This document shows positions 26,112-34,930 of a stretch of 64,000 bases of DNA, in pieces. Source of the stretch: DAOTWA01 sp034435955 (GTDB lineage Bacteria; Chloroflexota; Anaerolineae; Anaerolineales; Anaerolineaceae); the NCBI GenBank assembly GCA_034435955.1, contig DAOTWA010000013.1, forward strand, positions 18,200 to 82,199. The letters run 5' to 3'. A model generated the notes under the pieces. It made no database searches. It was not told the origin of the DNA and saw only the letters and a list, made by a program, of their open reading frames with translations. Each line of letters begins with the position of its first letter. Positions within the stretch are counted from its first letter, which is position 1. The position numbers and the translations under genes were made by a program.

Positions 26112-27041
26112 TCAAGAAAATGACGGGCGTTGATTTCTCTTTAGCATATCCGTCAGAGCTTCTCGCGCCGTAGGATACTGAAATTGGAAGCCTAACTCGA
26201 GCAAACGCCTGGGTGCTGCACGCTGCCCGCTCAGCACCATCACGGCCATTTCGCCGAAGATCAATCGCAGCGCAAATGCCGGCACCGGAAACCAGTACGG
26301 CCGTCCCATGGCGCGAGCCAGTTCACGGGCGAACTGGGCGTTGGTCTGATGATTGGGTGCAATCAGGTTGAATGGGCCGCGTGCCTCCTCTTTCTGTATT
26401 AAGAAGCGTATGGCCGCAACATGGTCCTTCCAATAGATCCATGGAAACCACTGCCGACCGCTGCCCAGCCGTCCGCCCATGAACAGGCGCATCTGCAAGA
26501 GCATGGGTTCAATGGCCGGATTGCCGCGCGCCAGGACAACCGCGCTGCGAACGACCACCCGGCGAATTCCCAGCTCCTCAACCGCCTCAGTGGAAGCTTC
26601 CCACTGCTTGCAAACATCGGCGAGGAAATCCTCGCCGGCCGGTGAGCTCTCATCAACGATGCGGTCGCCGCTTTGGCCGTAAAAGCCGATTGCAGAACCC
26701 TGGATGAGCACTGCCGGCCGAGATTTCGTCTGGCGCAGCGCCTCAAGAATGGCCCGGCCTGGCTCCACCCGGCTGGACACGATCCGCCGCTTGCGCTCGG
26801 CCGTCCACCGCTGGCTGCCCAGATTTTCACCCACCAGGTTCACCACCGCTGCGGCGCCCTCCAGCCAGTGGCTCCACCCTTGGGATGTCCTGCCATCCCA
26901 TTCCGCGGTCTGAACACCTTCAGGCAATCGCGTCCTTAGCGGATCGCGCGTCAGGATGATCACTTCGTGTCCATCCCGGATCAATTCGCCCGCAAGCAGC
27001 GATCCGATCAAACCCGATCCACCAGCTATCACCACACGCAT
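26112..27041 (-). CDS. TIGR01777-type NAD(P)-binding epimerase (SDR39U1-like)
   Basis: 309 residues. The N-terminal Rossmann motif is VIAGGSGLIGSLLAG with TRDP at the end of the second strand. AVVNLVGENLGSQRWT, QGSAIGFYG with its catalytic-type Tyr, and a C-terminal DUF1731-like segment (PVPAFALRLIFGEMAVMVLSGQ) match the TIGR01777/YfcH family. The substrate is unknown; the family is related to sugar epimerases and has been linked to cell division in some bacteria. Single gene, divergent from the HNH gene. Confidence 0.9.
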   Translation of the reverse strand: MRVVIAGGSGLIGSLLAGELIRDGHEVIILTRDPLRTRLPEGVQTAEWDGRTSQGWSHWLEGAAAVVNLVGENLGSQRWTAERKRRIVSSRVEPGRAILEALRQTKSRPAVLIQGSAIGFYGQSGDRIVDESSPAGEDFLADVCKQWEASTEAVEELGIRRVVVRSAVVLARGNPAIEPMLLQMRLFMGGRLGSGRQWFPWIYWKDHVAAIRFLIQKEEARGPFNLIAPNHQTNAQFARELARAMGRPYWFPVPAFALRLIFGEMAVMVLSGQRAAPRRLLELGFQFQYPTAREALTDMLKRNQRPSFS

Positions 27042-27105
27042 GGTTCGCTCCTTCCAGGGACATTCACCCCGCTGCTTCCTTGATCTCGATCAATTCGACT
27101 CGTGC

Positions 27106-27111
27106 TATAAT
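27106..27111 (+). promoter_or_regulatory. -10 element ahead of the HNH gene
   Basis: TATAAT lies 21 bases before the ATG at 27133. TTGATC at 27080 is 20 bp away, longer than the usual spacer, so the -35 is uncertain. Confidence 0.35.
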
Positions 27112-27132
27112 CGGCCTATATTTGGAGTGAGT

Positions 27133-27636
27133 ATGGATGCTCCCGTCCTGGTTCTCAATGCTAACTTCGAGCCGATCAACGTCTGCGATATCCGCCGAGC
27201 AATCAATTTGATCCTGCTGGAAAAGGCTTCTTTGGTGCTCAACGGTCGCGGGGAAATCAAAACGGTGCGTGCTTCTTACCCTAGGCCATCGGTCATCCGC
27301 TTGGAGAAGATGGTCTTGCGGCCTAGGCCGCGGGTCAAGCTAACCCGGCGGGAAATCTTCCGCCGCGATAATTATACCTGTCAGTATTGCGGGCGAAAAA
27401 CGCCCGAGCTGACCATCGATCACGTCTTGCCGCGCCATATGGGCGGCAAGCACGTGTGGACCAATGTGGTGACCGCCTGCCCGGCATGCAACCACCGTAA
27501 AGGTGGGCGTACATTGGAGGAATCCAGGATGCACCTCTTGCGCCCGCCCAAAGAACCTCCCGCTTCGGCCATTTACCTGTTCGGCCGCCACCTGAGCGAC
27601 AACAGCGAGTGGGCTCCTTTTATCCTCGGCTGGTAA
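27133..27636 (+). CDS. HNH endonuclease family protein
   Basis: 167 residues from the ATG at 27133 (TTTGGAGTGAGT upstream). An N-terminal DUF-type segment (PVLVLNANFEPINVCDIRRA) precedes an HNH module with CQYCGRK, TIDHVLPRHMGGKHVWTNVVTACPACNHRKG; the two Cys pairs bind zinc and the DH-N-H set forms the nuclease site. This family is common in cyanobacteria, Chloroflexi and Actinobacteria, usually as a standalone housekeeping-like gene. The biological substrate is unknown. No toxin-antitoxin or restriction partner is adjacent. Confidence 0.9.
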   Translation: MDAPVLVLNANFEPINVCDIRRAINLILLEKASLVLNGRGEIKTVRASYPRPSVIRLEKMVLRPRPRVKLTRREIFRRDNYTCQYCGRKTPELTIDHVLPRHMGGKHVWTNVVTACPACNHRKGGRTLEESRMHLLRPPKEPPASAIYLFGRHLSDNSEWAPFILGW

Positions 27637-27681
27637 GCGGCCAGAAGACCCGCCCCCCTCGTCTGTTCCGATCCACCACTT

Positions 27682-28434
27682 TCAGGATAAATCCAGAGCC
27701 ATAAAATCCTGGCCCAGGATGATTTCACCATGAAAAGCGGCAGACGCCTGGGCGGTTAACGACTTTGCCTGAGGACCGCCGGCGTAGTGCACCAACACCA
27801 GCCGTTTCGCCCTTGCCTGAGCAGCAATTTCACCCGCTTGGGCAGCCGATGTGTGCCCATAGCCTCCTGTAGCCTCGTGAATGAGCGTGTCAGCCCCATC
27901 GGCTAGGCGGATAACCTGCGCGCAGGGCTCGCTGTCGCAGGAATATGCCAGGCTTTTACCGCTGCGCAGAAATTCAAAACGCAGGCCGATCGTTGGGATC
28001 AGGTGCTTGACCGGCGATGAAAGCACCCGCAGGTCAGGCGTTTCCAGCACCAGAGCGCCTTCCTCTTCCGGTAGCCGATGAAGGATGAGAGGATAAAAAC
28101 CAGGCCAGCTTTCCCAGTCATACGCCCGCATGACGATTTCGAGGCGGTCGAGTGTATGGGCAAGGCCGTGAACGTGCAATGAGGCCTTCCGTCCCATCAA
28201 CCACAGATCCATCAGCAGCAGGGGAGCGCTGGCTACATGATCGGGGTGGAAATGGGTGAGAATCAGATCGGTCAAATCATTGGGCTGGATGCCCGCCCTT
28301 CCCAGCCTCTCGATGGGATTGCCAGTGCAGTCCACTAGGATGGTGTGGGTGCCGGCCTCGACCGCCAAATGGGTGTTGCCGCGATCCACTTCGGGGACGG
28401 CCGGGGCGCTCCCCAGCAAGGTAACTTTTCCCAT
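27682..28434 (-). CDS. Metallo-beta-lactamase-fold hydrolase, RNase Z-like
   Basis: 250 residues. The metal motif THFHPDHVAS (HxHxDH) follows LTDLIL, and further ligands occur in SCDSEP and VLVHYAGG. The overall form (GSAPAVPEVDRGNTHL at the start) is like the RNase Z/arylsulfatase branch, but the exosite arm of true tRNase Z is not evident, so the substrate is open. No signal peptide. Convergent with the HNH gene; 40 bp separate its start from the end of the permease gene upstream on the same strand. Confidence 0.88.
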   Translation of the reverse strand: MGKVTLLGSAPAVPEVDRGNTHLAVEAGTHTILVDCTGNPIERLGRAGIQPNDLTDLILTHFHPDHVASAPLLLMDLWLMGRKASLHVHGLAHTLDRLEIVMRAYDWESWPGFYPLILHRLPEEEGALVLETPDLRVLSSPVKHLIPTIGLRFEFLRSGKSLAYSCDSEPCAQVIRLADGADTLIHEATGGYGHTSAAQAGEIAAQARAKRLVLVHYAGGPQAKSLTAQASAAFHGEIILGQDFMALDLS

Positions 28435-28474
28435 ATTCTACAATCTCCCCTTGGGTTGGATGATTAGATTCGCA

Positions 28475-29893
28475 TCATCGCAGCATCAGTATGGCTATCC
28501 GTGGGGTGATCCACACCTCGATGGCTGCCGCTGCCAGCAGCAGAGGCATTACCACGCCGGCCATCAGCTTGGCCCAATCTGCCAGAGCCGCCAGCCAAAC
28601 CTCCCCGATGGTTCGGCCAGGGGTAGGGGTAACCAGAACTGCCCCCAGACGCAGCACCGCCGCTCCGGCCAGCACGGCGGCGGGCATCTCCACCAACCCG
28701 TGCGGAAGCACCAGGCCAGCCAGGAAAAGCCAGGGTGAAACTCCCCCCGCCGCCAGGTTGCCCATGAAATATCCCACCAGGCCCATAGTCGCCATCACGG
28801 GCAGGGCGCCCAAAACCCCGAAACTCAGCGCCCCAAGCACCAGCGAGATGAGCAGTGCGCGCACATTTTGCCACCAAATGGCCAGCAACGGCTGTACCGA
28901 GAATGCCGGCCAGATCTGAACCAGCCTGTCCAGGCGATCGCCCAGGCTGGCAAACTGCTCAATCTGGGCCGGGAATGGGAAGCGCGCAGACTGCCCCACA
29001 CCAACCCATATGCCGGCAAGCGCAAGCGCAAACATCATCGCCGCTGGGATTCGGACGCGTGCGATGGCACGCGGCAGACTGCTGCGGTACCATTCTCCTG
29101 GCGACCGGGCGCCATCCACGAAAGCGGCAGCGAAAGTGCGCCAGCCCCAGCTTAATTTGAGCACGTCGATCTCACGCCCCAGCAGCTCCTCGCGGCGGAA
29201 ATGAGCCACACCCACGCGCACCAGCAATACCGTCAGCACCACCACACCGCCTACTACCCACCATAGTGTGTTGAAATCGCCTAGGAACAGCACGGCACTT
29301 TCCCCCTGGATGAGCAGAGCCGCAGGGATCACAATGAACGAAGCCAGCAAGTTGGCCGCCCGCACCGATGTGGCTTGCGTGGAGATAACCACCGCCCCGC
29401 TGACCATCATCACCGCCTGAACGACCGTCAGAGAGAAGATTTGAGCCAGCACCCCCGGCGCAGGCAAAGAGATGTGCCGTATGTACAGCCCCGCCAGGTA
29501 GACTCCCATCCCCAGAAAGCTGGAAATAAGCGGTGGTACCGTCGCCGACAGCAGCTTACCCAGATAGAGTTGCCAGTCTTTCAGCGGCGTGTTGAGCAGC
29601 GGCTCGATGCTGCCGCGCTCCTTCTCACCCACGAACGTCTCCAGAGCGATCACCAGCGAGACCGAGATGGGGAAAAAACCCACAATCATGAGCAAGAAAG
29701 GCACCAGCCTTTCCCCAATGATGTTTGCACCATAGCGCTGCACGTAATCGAGCATCGCCCGTGCGGTGAAATTCATCAAGAATGGGAAAAAGATGGTTAG
29801 GCCTACAATAGGAAATACGATGCGCCAGTCGCGGAACTGATCGCGCACCTCACGGCGGGTAACGATCAGGGCGGGCTGCAGGTTAGCCAGCAT
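28475..29893 (-). CDS. ABC-2 permease fused to a SpoIIM-like domain
   Basis: 472 residues from the ATG at 29893. The first 280 residues are an ABC-2-type permease (ALIVTRREVRDQFRDWR, VGEKERGSIEPLLNTPLK, which is typical of the NatB/CcmB-like group). The C-terminal 190 residues resemble SpoIIM/DUF95: a run of helices with LPHGLVEMPAAVLAGAAVLRLG and a final TPRI. The two parts are usually separate proteins. Its start overlaps the end of the ATPase gene by 11 bp, so together they form one exporter. The cargo is unknown. Confidence 0.85.
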   Translation of the reverse strand: MLANLQPALIVTRREVRDQFRDWRIVFPIVGLTIFFPFLMNFTARAMLDYVQRYGANIIGERLVPFLLMIVGFFPISVSLVIALETFVGEKERGSIEPLLNTPLKDWQLYLGKLLSATVPPLISSFLGMGVYLAGLYIRHISLPAPGVLAQIFSLTVVQAVMMVSGAVVISTQATSVRAANLLASFIVIPAALLIQGESAVLFLGDFNTLWWVVGGVVVLTVLLVRVGVAHFRREELLGREIDVLKLSWGWRTFAAAFVDGARSPGEWYRSSLPRAIARVRIPAAMMFALALAGIWVGVGQSARFPFPAQIEQFASLGDRLDRLVQIWPAFSVQPLLAIWWQNVRALLISLVLGALSFGVLGALPVMATMGLVGYFMGNLAAGGVSPWLFLAGLVLPHGLVEMPAAVLAGAAVLRLGAVLVTPTPGRTIGEVWLAALADWAKLMAGVVMPLLLAAAAIEVWITPRIAILMLR

Positions 29894-30821
29894 GGCTGTC
29901 CTCCCCATCCGCTGAGGACACCGCCCGCAAGTAGACCTGCTCCAGGCTGCGCGGCACCTCCTGGACGGCCACCACTTCCATCTGGGCTTCCACCAGGCGG
30001 CGGACGATTTGCGGATTGGCACCCTGTGGATCTTCCACCTGATAGCGTAGCCAATCCTCACCCCTCCCGGTGATGACCACACCCCCCGGCAGGGCTGGCA
30101 GCGCACCGTTCAGCCGGCTGGCGAGCCGGATTTCGTATTCGGTTAAACCGAGCAAGGAGCGCTTCAATTCTGGCACTCGACCATTGAGGATAATGCGCCC
30201 CCGCCGGATAATGGCAATCTGATCAGCCAGCATCTCTGCTTCAGACAGATTATGCGTGCACAGAACGATCGCACGCTTCTCCGAACGCAAACTAAGGATG
30301 GACTCGCGTACCATGTGGGCGCTTTCGGGGTCCATGGCCGAGGTGGGCTCGTCCAACAACAGGACCGGCGGGTCATGGATCAATGCGCGCGCCAGGGCCA
30401 GCTTCTGACGCATGCCCTTCGAATACTCCCCCAGCCGTTTCTTGAGCTCGTCGTGCAGCCCAAAGGAAACCAGCAGCGCTTCCGCCCGCTCGCTTAGTGC
30501 TTTGCCATCCATGTGATAGAGTTGACCAAAGAATCGCAGGTATTCGACGGCGGTCATACGGCTATACAAACCGTGCTGCTCGGTGAGCACGCCGATAGCG
30601 GCCCGCACCTGATCGCCCTGGCGGACGACATCGTAACCGGCGACCGTGGCTTTCCCCGCCGTAGGCACCAAAACTGAGGAAAGCATCCGCACGGTGGTGG
30701 TCTTCCCAGCGCCGTTAGGACCCAGCAAAGCCATCACTTCTCCCGGCTGGACGATGAAACTGACGTCGTCCACTGCCAGGAACTGGTCGAAACGCTTGGT
30801 CAACCCCTCGGCGACGATCAT
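29883..30821 (-). CDS. ABC transporter ATP-binding protein
   Basis: 312 residues. It has a Walker A GPNGAGKTT, a Q-loop in VLTEQHGLYS, a signature YSKGMRQKLALA in place of LSGGQ (usual in this subfamily), Walker B VLLLDEPTSAMDP and the switch His in LCTHNLSEAE. The C-terminal 80 residues are the extra domain of the CcmA/NatA-like family. It energises the ABC-2/SpoIIM fusion permease whose gene overlaps its 3' end. Start ATG; no clear promoter. Confidence 0.93.
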   Translation of the reverse strand: MIVAEGLTKRFDQFLAVDDVSFIVQPGEVMALLGPNGAGKTTTVRMLSSVLVPTAGKATVAGYDVVRQGDQVRAAIGVLTEQHGLYSRMTAVEYLRFFGQLYHMDGKALSERAEALLVSFGLHDELKKRLGEYSKGMRQKLALARALIHDPPVLLLDEPTSAMDPESAHMVRESILSLRSEKRAIVLCTHNLSEAEMLADQIAIIRRGRIILNGRVPELKRSLLGLTEYEIRLASRLNGALPALPGGVVITGRGEDWLRYQVEDPQGANPQIVRRLVEAQMEVVAVQEVPRSLEQVYLRAVSSADGEDSHAG

Positions 30822-30852
30822 GGGCTAATTGCTACGCCTGTCTCTTACCACA

Positions 30853-30877
30853 TAGGCGCGGTGATCCACCGCGCCTA
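30853..30877. repeat. Short perfect palindrome, possibly REP-like
   Basis: Nine-base arms TAGGCGCGG (30853-30861) and CCGCGCCTA (30869-30877) with a 7-base loop, between lgt and the ATPase gene. No U-tract follows on either strand. I saw no second copy in the window, so a dispersed REP family is only a possibility. Confidence 0.5.
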
Positions 30878-30907
30878 CGATTGTTCAGCCAATTCCACAC
30901 TGTTGGA

Positions 30908-31774
30908 TCATTCCTGCGGGGCCTGCTTTTCTTGCATCGGGGATGCCGAATCAGCGGCGGGGGTCGTCACCTGCGGGGCTTGTTGGGATCGATGACGCAG
31001 AAAGAGGGCGATGCCCGCCAGGACGAAAATGACCGCCATCAGCGTTTGATTCGCATTGATACCCGCGACCCTTGAGGCGTCCAGGCGGAGGAACTCGAGC
31101 AAGAAGCGCCCTACAGGGTAGACCACCAGATAGCTCAAGAAAATGTCCCCGGGCAAGAGGCGGTCTTTGAATCGCCTTCCCATCCATAGCAGCAACGCCA
31201 TATTGGCCAGATTCCAGAGCGATTCGTACAGGAATAATGGATGGTAATAGGCAATGTTTTCAAAACCGGGAAGTCGATGAGCCGGATCGATGTAGATCGC
31301 CCACGGTAGGTTGGTCGGCGCGCCATACACTTCTTGATTGAAGAAATTTCCCCAGCGCCCGATCGCCTGCGCCAATGCCAGGCCCGGTGCGATGATGTCC
31401 GTCCATGTAGCGAAGTTCAGCTTGTGTCTGCGCGCGTAAAGATAGAGCGCCAGGGCCCCGCCCATGACTGCGCCAGGTATGCCCAGGCCTCCATTCCAGA
31501 TGGCAATAGCGTCCAGAGGATGGGTTAGATAATAGTGGGTGGTAATTCCCATGGCTACCATGGAGGGCGGTGGCGTGAGGATGTGCCATATGCGCGCGCC
31601 GATGATGCCCGCAATCAAGACCCACGCCAGCGCATCCCAAACCACTTCAGGGTCCTGCCCGCGGCGTTTGGCTTCTACCGTGGACAGCCAGGCGGCCGCC
31701 AGCGCGCCCAGCATGATCAGGATGCCATAAAAATGTATGAACAACGGTCCAATCGAAAAGCCAGATGGTGGCAT
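30908..31774 (-). CDS. lgt: Prolipoprotein diacylglyceryl transferase
   Basis: 288 residues with about seven membrane helices. Lgt transfers diacylglycerol to the lipobox Cys of prolipoproteins. Family motifs are FYGILIMLGALAAAW, the Lgt signature around RWGNFFNQEVYG, and HPLFLYESLWN; ARIWH supplies the early His. With lspA in this window it completes the two core lipoprotein-processing steps, and the propeller protein at 53040 is a likely client. Cotranscription with the ABC exporter downstream is possible, but 86 bp and a palindrome intervene. Confidence 0.95.
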   Translation of the reverse strand: MPPSGFSIGPLFIHFYGILIMLGALAAAWLSTVEAKRRGQDPEVVWDALAWVLIAGIIGARIWHILTPPPSMVAMGITTHYYLTHPLDAIAIWNGGLGIPGAVMGGALALYLYARRHKLNFATWTDIIAPGLALAQAIGRWGNFFNQEVYGAPTNLPWAIYIDPAHRLPGFENIAYYHPLFLYESLWNLANMALLLWMGRRFKDRLLPGDIFLSYLVVYPVGRFLLEFLRLDASRVAGINANQTLMAVIFVLAGIALFLRHRSQQAPQVTTPAADSASPMQEKQAPQE

Positions 31775-31877
31775 GCTTCCAACCTCTTTTCATTAAGGTA
31801 CGCTACCGCTATTGCCGGGTTGATGACCGGGATGAAACTCATCAGGAGCCATCTATGTCATTTACCGATGGCAGCAC

Positions 31878-32519
31878 CTATTTATATCGCTGTTTACCCT
31901 GAGCGTCAAATCCGATGCGTGCCTGGCGACGCACGTACAGGATGCGCTGAATGGCGGTGAAATTGGCCAGCACGGCGATGATCCACAGGGCGATCTCCGG
32001 CCGGTTGATTACCAGCATGGGCGCCAGCACTAAGAACCGCTCCATGCGGGTCAGCAAGCCGATTTTGGCTTCGAAACCCAGGGCTTCTGCCCGCGCCTTG
32101 ACGTACGAGACGAGCACCGACCCGGCCGCCGCCAGATAAACCAGCGCGCACGCCAGCCAGTTCTCCTGGCGGATGAAGTGGATCATTAATCCTGCGAAGA
32201 TCACCAGCTCCGAGTAGCGATCGGTAACCGAATCGATGAACGCGCCGAAGCGCGTCGATTCGCCCCGCAGGCGGGCCATGGCGCCGTCCAGTGCGTCGAC
32301 TGGGCCGGCCAGCAGCACCACCACCCCTCCCCAGGTGATTTGGCCCACCGCCAGCAGGTAAGCGCCGAACGTATTGCCTACCAGTCCGAGGAAGGTGACC
32401 GTGTTTGGCCTCAGGCCAAGCCGGTTGAGAAAACTGGCCGCCGGGTCGAGGATGCCTTTGAAGCGTACCCGCATCAGATCGGTTAGCGTTGGTTTTTCTT
32501 TGTGCGCCGTCGAATCCAC
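31878..32519 (-). CDS. CDP-alcohol phosphatidyltransferase
   Basis: 213 residues with about five or six membrane helices. The complete family signature DGx2ARx8Gx3Dx3D is at residues 78-100, starting DGAMAR and ending SVTD. These enzymes join a CDP-activated lipid to an alcohol in phospholipid synthesis. The first 45 residues (VRFKGILDPAASFLNRLGLRPN) resemble the PgsA/inositol-phosphate synthase branch. The headgroup cannot be decided from sequence. GTG start. Confidence 0.92.
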   Translation of the reverse strand: MDSTAHKEKPTLTDLMRVRFKGILDPAASFLNRLGLRPNTVTFLGLVGNTFGAYLLAVGQITWGGVVVLLAGPVDALDGAMARLRGESTRFGAFIDSVTDRYSELVIFAGLMIHFIRQENWLACALVYLAAAGSVLVSYVKARAEALGFEAKIGLLTRMERFLVLAPMLVINRPEIALWIIAVLANFTAIQRILYVRRQARIGFDAQGKQRYK

Positions 32520-32650
32520 GCTTGAAATCCTGTCTAGTTTTATAGACTGCCCGTGTATCGCCCGCTTACATAAGTAATGCTACCTTTGGCACCTTGAACT
32601 GTCAAGCTGGATGGCTAAATTTACCCCATGGATCGCCTGATCCTGACATC

Positions 32651-34927
32651 CTATTCGAGGTATTCGCCGTCTTCCTCGCGCTCTTCGCCGCCTTCATCCG
32701 GCTCAATAAGCACCTCACGCTCACGGCCAGCGCCCTGGGATGGGCCGACCACGCCCAGGCTTTCCAGCTCGTCCATCAGCCGTGCGGCGCGCGGATAACC
32801 GATGCGCAGCCTGCGCTGCAGTAACGAAGCGCTGGCTCGTTGCACCTTGCGCACGACGGCAATGGCCTGTTCGATCAGCTCATCGCTGGCCTGCTCGCTC
32901 TCGCTCAGAGTTTGCTCCCAGGGCGGCGCTTCGTTCTCATCCATCGGCGACATCTTCTGCCAAAACTCGATCACGCGCTCGATCTCCTGATCGGTGACCA
33001 TCACCCCCTGGGCGCGGACGGGGGCGCCTGCCTCCGGATTGAGGAATAACATATCCCCCCGCCCCAGCAGCGTCTCAGCCCCGGCGGTATCCAGGATAAC
33101 GCGCGAGTCGACCGACGAAGCCACGGTGAAAGAGATACGCGCCGGGAAATTGGCCTTGATCAGCCCGGTGACCACATCCGTGCTCGGCCGCTGCGTGGCC
33201 AAAACAAGGTGAATGCCCGTGGCGCGCGCCATCTGCGCGAGGCGTACCAGGCTGTGCTCGGTCTGATCCGGCGCTGACATCATCAGGTCGGCAAGCTCGT
33301 CGATCACGATGACGATGCGCGGCAGGGTGGGCTGTTTGCGCCTCTGCATGCGCCGATTGTAGACCTCGATATCGCGCGCTTTGGCATCCTCCAGCAGGTG
33401 GTAACGGCGGTCCATCTCGCCCAGCGACCAGCGGAGCACGCCCAGGATGCGCTCCAGGTCGGTCTCAACCTTGCCGAGCAGGTGGGGTGTTCCGTTAAAC
33501 CGCACCAGCTCCACCATCTTGGGATCGATCATGGCGATGCGCAGGTCCTCGGGAGTGTTATTCATGATCAGGCAGGTTGTGATGGCGGCGATGCACACCG
33601 ACTTTCCCGAGCCGGTCGTTCCGGCGATCAGCAGGTGGGGCATGCGTGCCAGATCGGCCACCACGGCCTGGCCGGAAACGTCGCGTCCAAGGGCGATGGC
33701 CAGAGGTGAGCCGATGCGATAAAAGGCGTCCGATTCCAGCATCGGACGCAGGCGAACAATGCTCGAACGCGAGTTGGGCACCTCGATACCCACATACGAG
33801 CGCCCCGGTACGGGTGCCTCGATGCGCAGGCGTTCAGCCGACAGAGCCAGAGCCAGGTCGCGCGCCAAAGCCGAAATCTGCGAAACGCGCACTTTTTGGC
33901 GCGCAGGCTCTCCATCAGGCCCGGGTTTTTCTACGAATCCCGGTTCTACGGCAAATTGCGTGACTGTCGGCCCAATGCGAAAACCGACCACGCGCGCCGG
34001 GACGCCAAACTCGGCCAGCGTTTTCTCGATCAGGCCCGCGGTGAGGTTGATGTGGCGCTCATCTGGGCGTATGGATTGTTCGTCCAGCAGCAGATTGAGT
34101 GGTGGCAGGCGTTCATCGCGTTGGAACGGTGCTGCAGGCTTTTCGGCCTGCCTCTCCTCCACCCGGAAGGATTTCCGGTATTCGGGCGGCAGACTGGCCT
34201 TGCGCTTCTGCCTGGCGGCTTCGGGTGATTTCGGACCGCTCTCGACCGCTTCCCCCACGATCACCCCGCTGGGCGGGCCGGCAGGCGGCGCCTCGGAAAA
34301 TTCCTCGCCCACTTCAGGGATGGGCTGAACGGCTCTTTCCAGCAGGCGTCGCATCCACGCAAAGACGCCCAACCCGCTGAGCGCGAAAAGAAGAAAAATT
34401 CCCGTCACCAGGATGGTGCGCAGGATAGATGGAATCCCAAATGCAAGCAATAGCTGCGCCAGTCCCCAACCGATAATGCCGCCATCCAGACCCATCTCGG
34501 CCCGCTCGAGCGAATCGCCGCCGAAAATGGATAGCAACGCCAGGAAGGCGAATGAGGCCCCCTCCAGCGCCAGAAGACGGTAGAACGCGGACATGGACCA
34601 GCGCAGGTTTCTGTGGATGAGCGCCACGACCCCGCCCGCCGCCGCGCCAGCCGCCAACAAAGCGCTGCCCCAACCAAACCCGTATCGCAGTGATCCGGCC
34701 AGTGGGGTGAGCAAGACGCCGCTTGTGAGTCCGGTCAGAGCCAGGGCCATCATCAGCGCGAAGGCCAGCAGCAACACACCGACTACGTCCCAGCCGAAGC
34801 GTCCAAAACGGGTGGCAAAATTCGCGGCCAGATCCAGCCAGCGATCGAAGCTGGATCTGGCCGTTTCGGCTGGAGCAGGCTCCCGGCGGATAGCCTTTTG
34901 CGCGTTCGTTGCCTTTTTGCCGGCCAT
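32651..34927 (-). CDS. ftsK: DNA translocase FtsK/SpoIIIE
   Basis: 758 residues. Four membrane helices lie in the first 200 residues, then a short charged linker, then the motor: a Walker A GTTGSGKSV, a Walker B IVIVIDELADLMM, and RPSTDVVTGLIKANFPARI. The C-terminal gamma winged helix (ASASLLQRRLRIGYPRAARLMDELE) would read KOPS-like sequences. It moves chromosome ends through the septum and activates dimer resolution. The linker is short compared with E. coli FtsK and like SpoIIIE. Its start is 3 bp from the stop of the S1 protein gene, so the two are coupled. Confidence 0.96.
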   Translation of the reverse strand: MAGKKATNAQKAIRREPAPAETARSSFDRWLDLAANFATRFGRFGWDVVGVLLLAFALMMALALTGLTSGVLLTPLAGSLRYGFGWGSALLAAGAAAGGVVALIHRNLRWSMSAFYRLLALEGASFAFLALLSIFGGDSLERAEMGLDGGIIGWGLAQLLLAFGIPSILRTILVTGIFLLFALSGLGVFAWMRRLLERAVQPIPEVGEEFSEAPPAGPPSGVIVGEAVESGPKSPEAARQKRKASLPPEYRKSFRVEERQAEKPAAPFQRDERLPPLNLLLDEQSIRPDERHINLTAGLIEKTLAEFGVPARVVGFRIGPTVTQFAVEPGFVEKPGPDGEPARQKVRVSQISALARDLALALSAERLRIEAPVPGRSYVGIEVPNSRSSIVRLRPMLESDAFYRIGSPLAIALGRDVSGQAVVADLARMPHLLIAGTTGSGKSVCIAAITTCLIMNNTPEDLRIAMIDPKMVELVRFNGTPHLLGKVETDLERILGVLRWSLGEMDRRYHLLEDAKARDIEVYNRRMQRRKQPTLPRIVIVIDELADLMMSAPDQTEHSLVRLAQMARATGIHLVLATQRPSTDVVTGLIKANFPARISFTVASSVDSRVILDTAGAETLLGRGDMLFLNPEAGAPVRAQGVMVTDQEIERVIEFWQKMSPMDENEAPPWEQTLSESEQASDELIEQAIAVVRKVQRASASLLQRRLRIGYPRAARLMDELESLGVVGPSQGAGREREVLIEPDEGGEEREEDGEYLE

Positions 34928-34930
34928 CCC

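Noticed and set aside
27133..27636. HNH gene as part of a defence system
   Set aside because: Intact nuclease motifs, but no methyltransferase, ATPase or antitoxin beside it; looks like the common standalone family.
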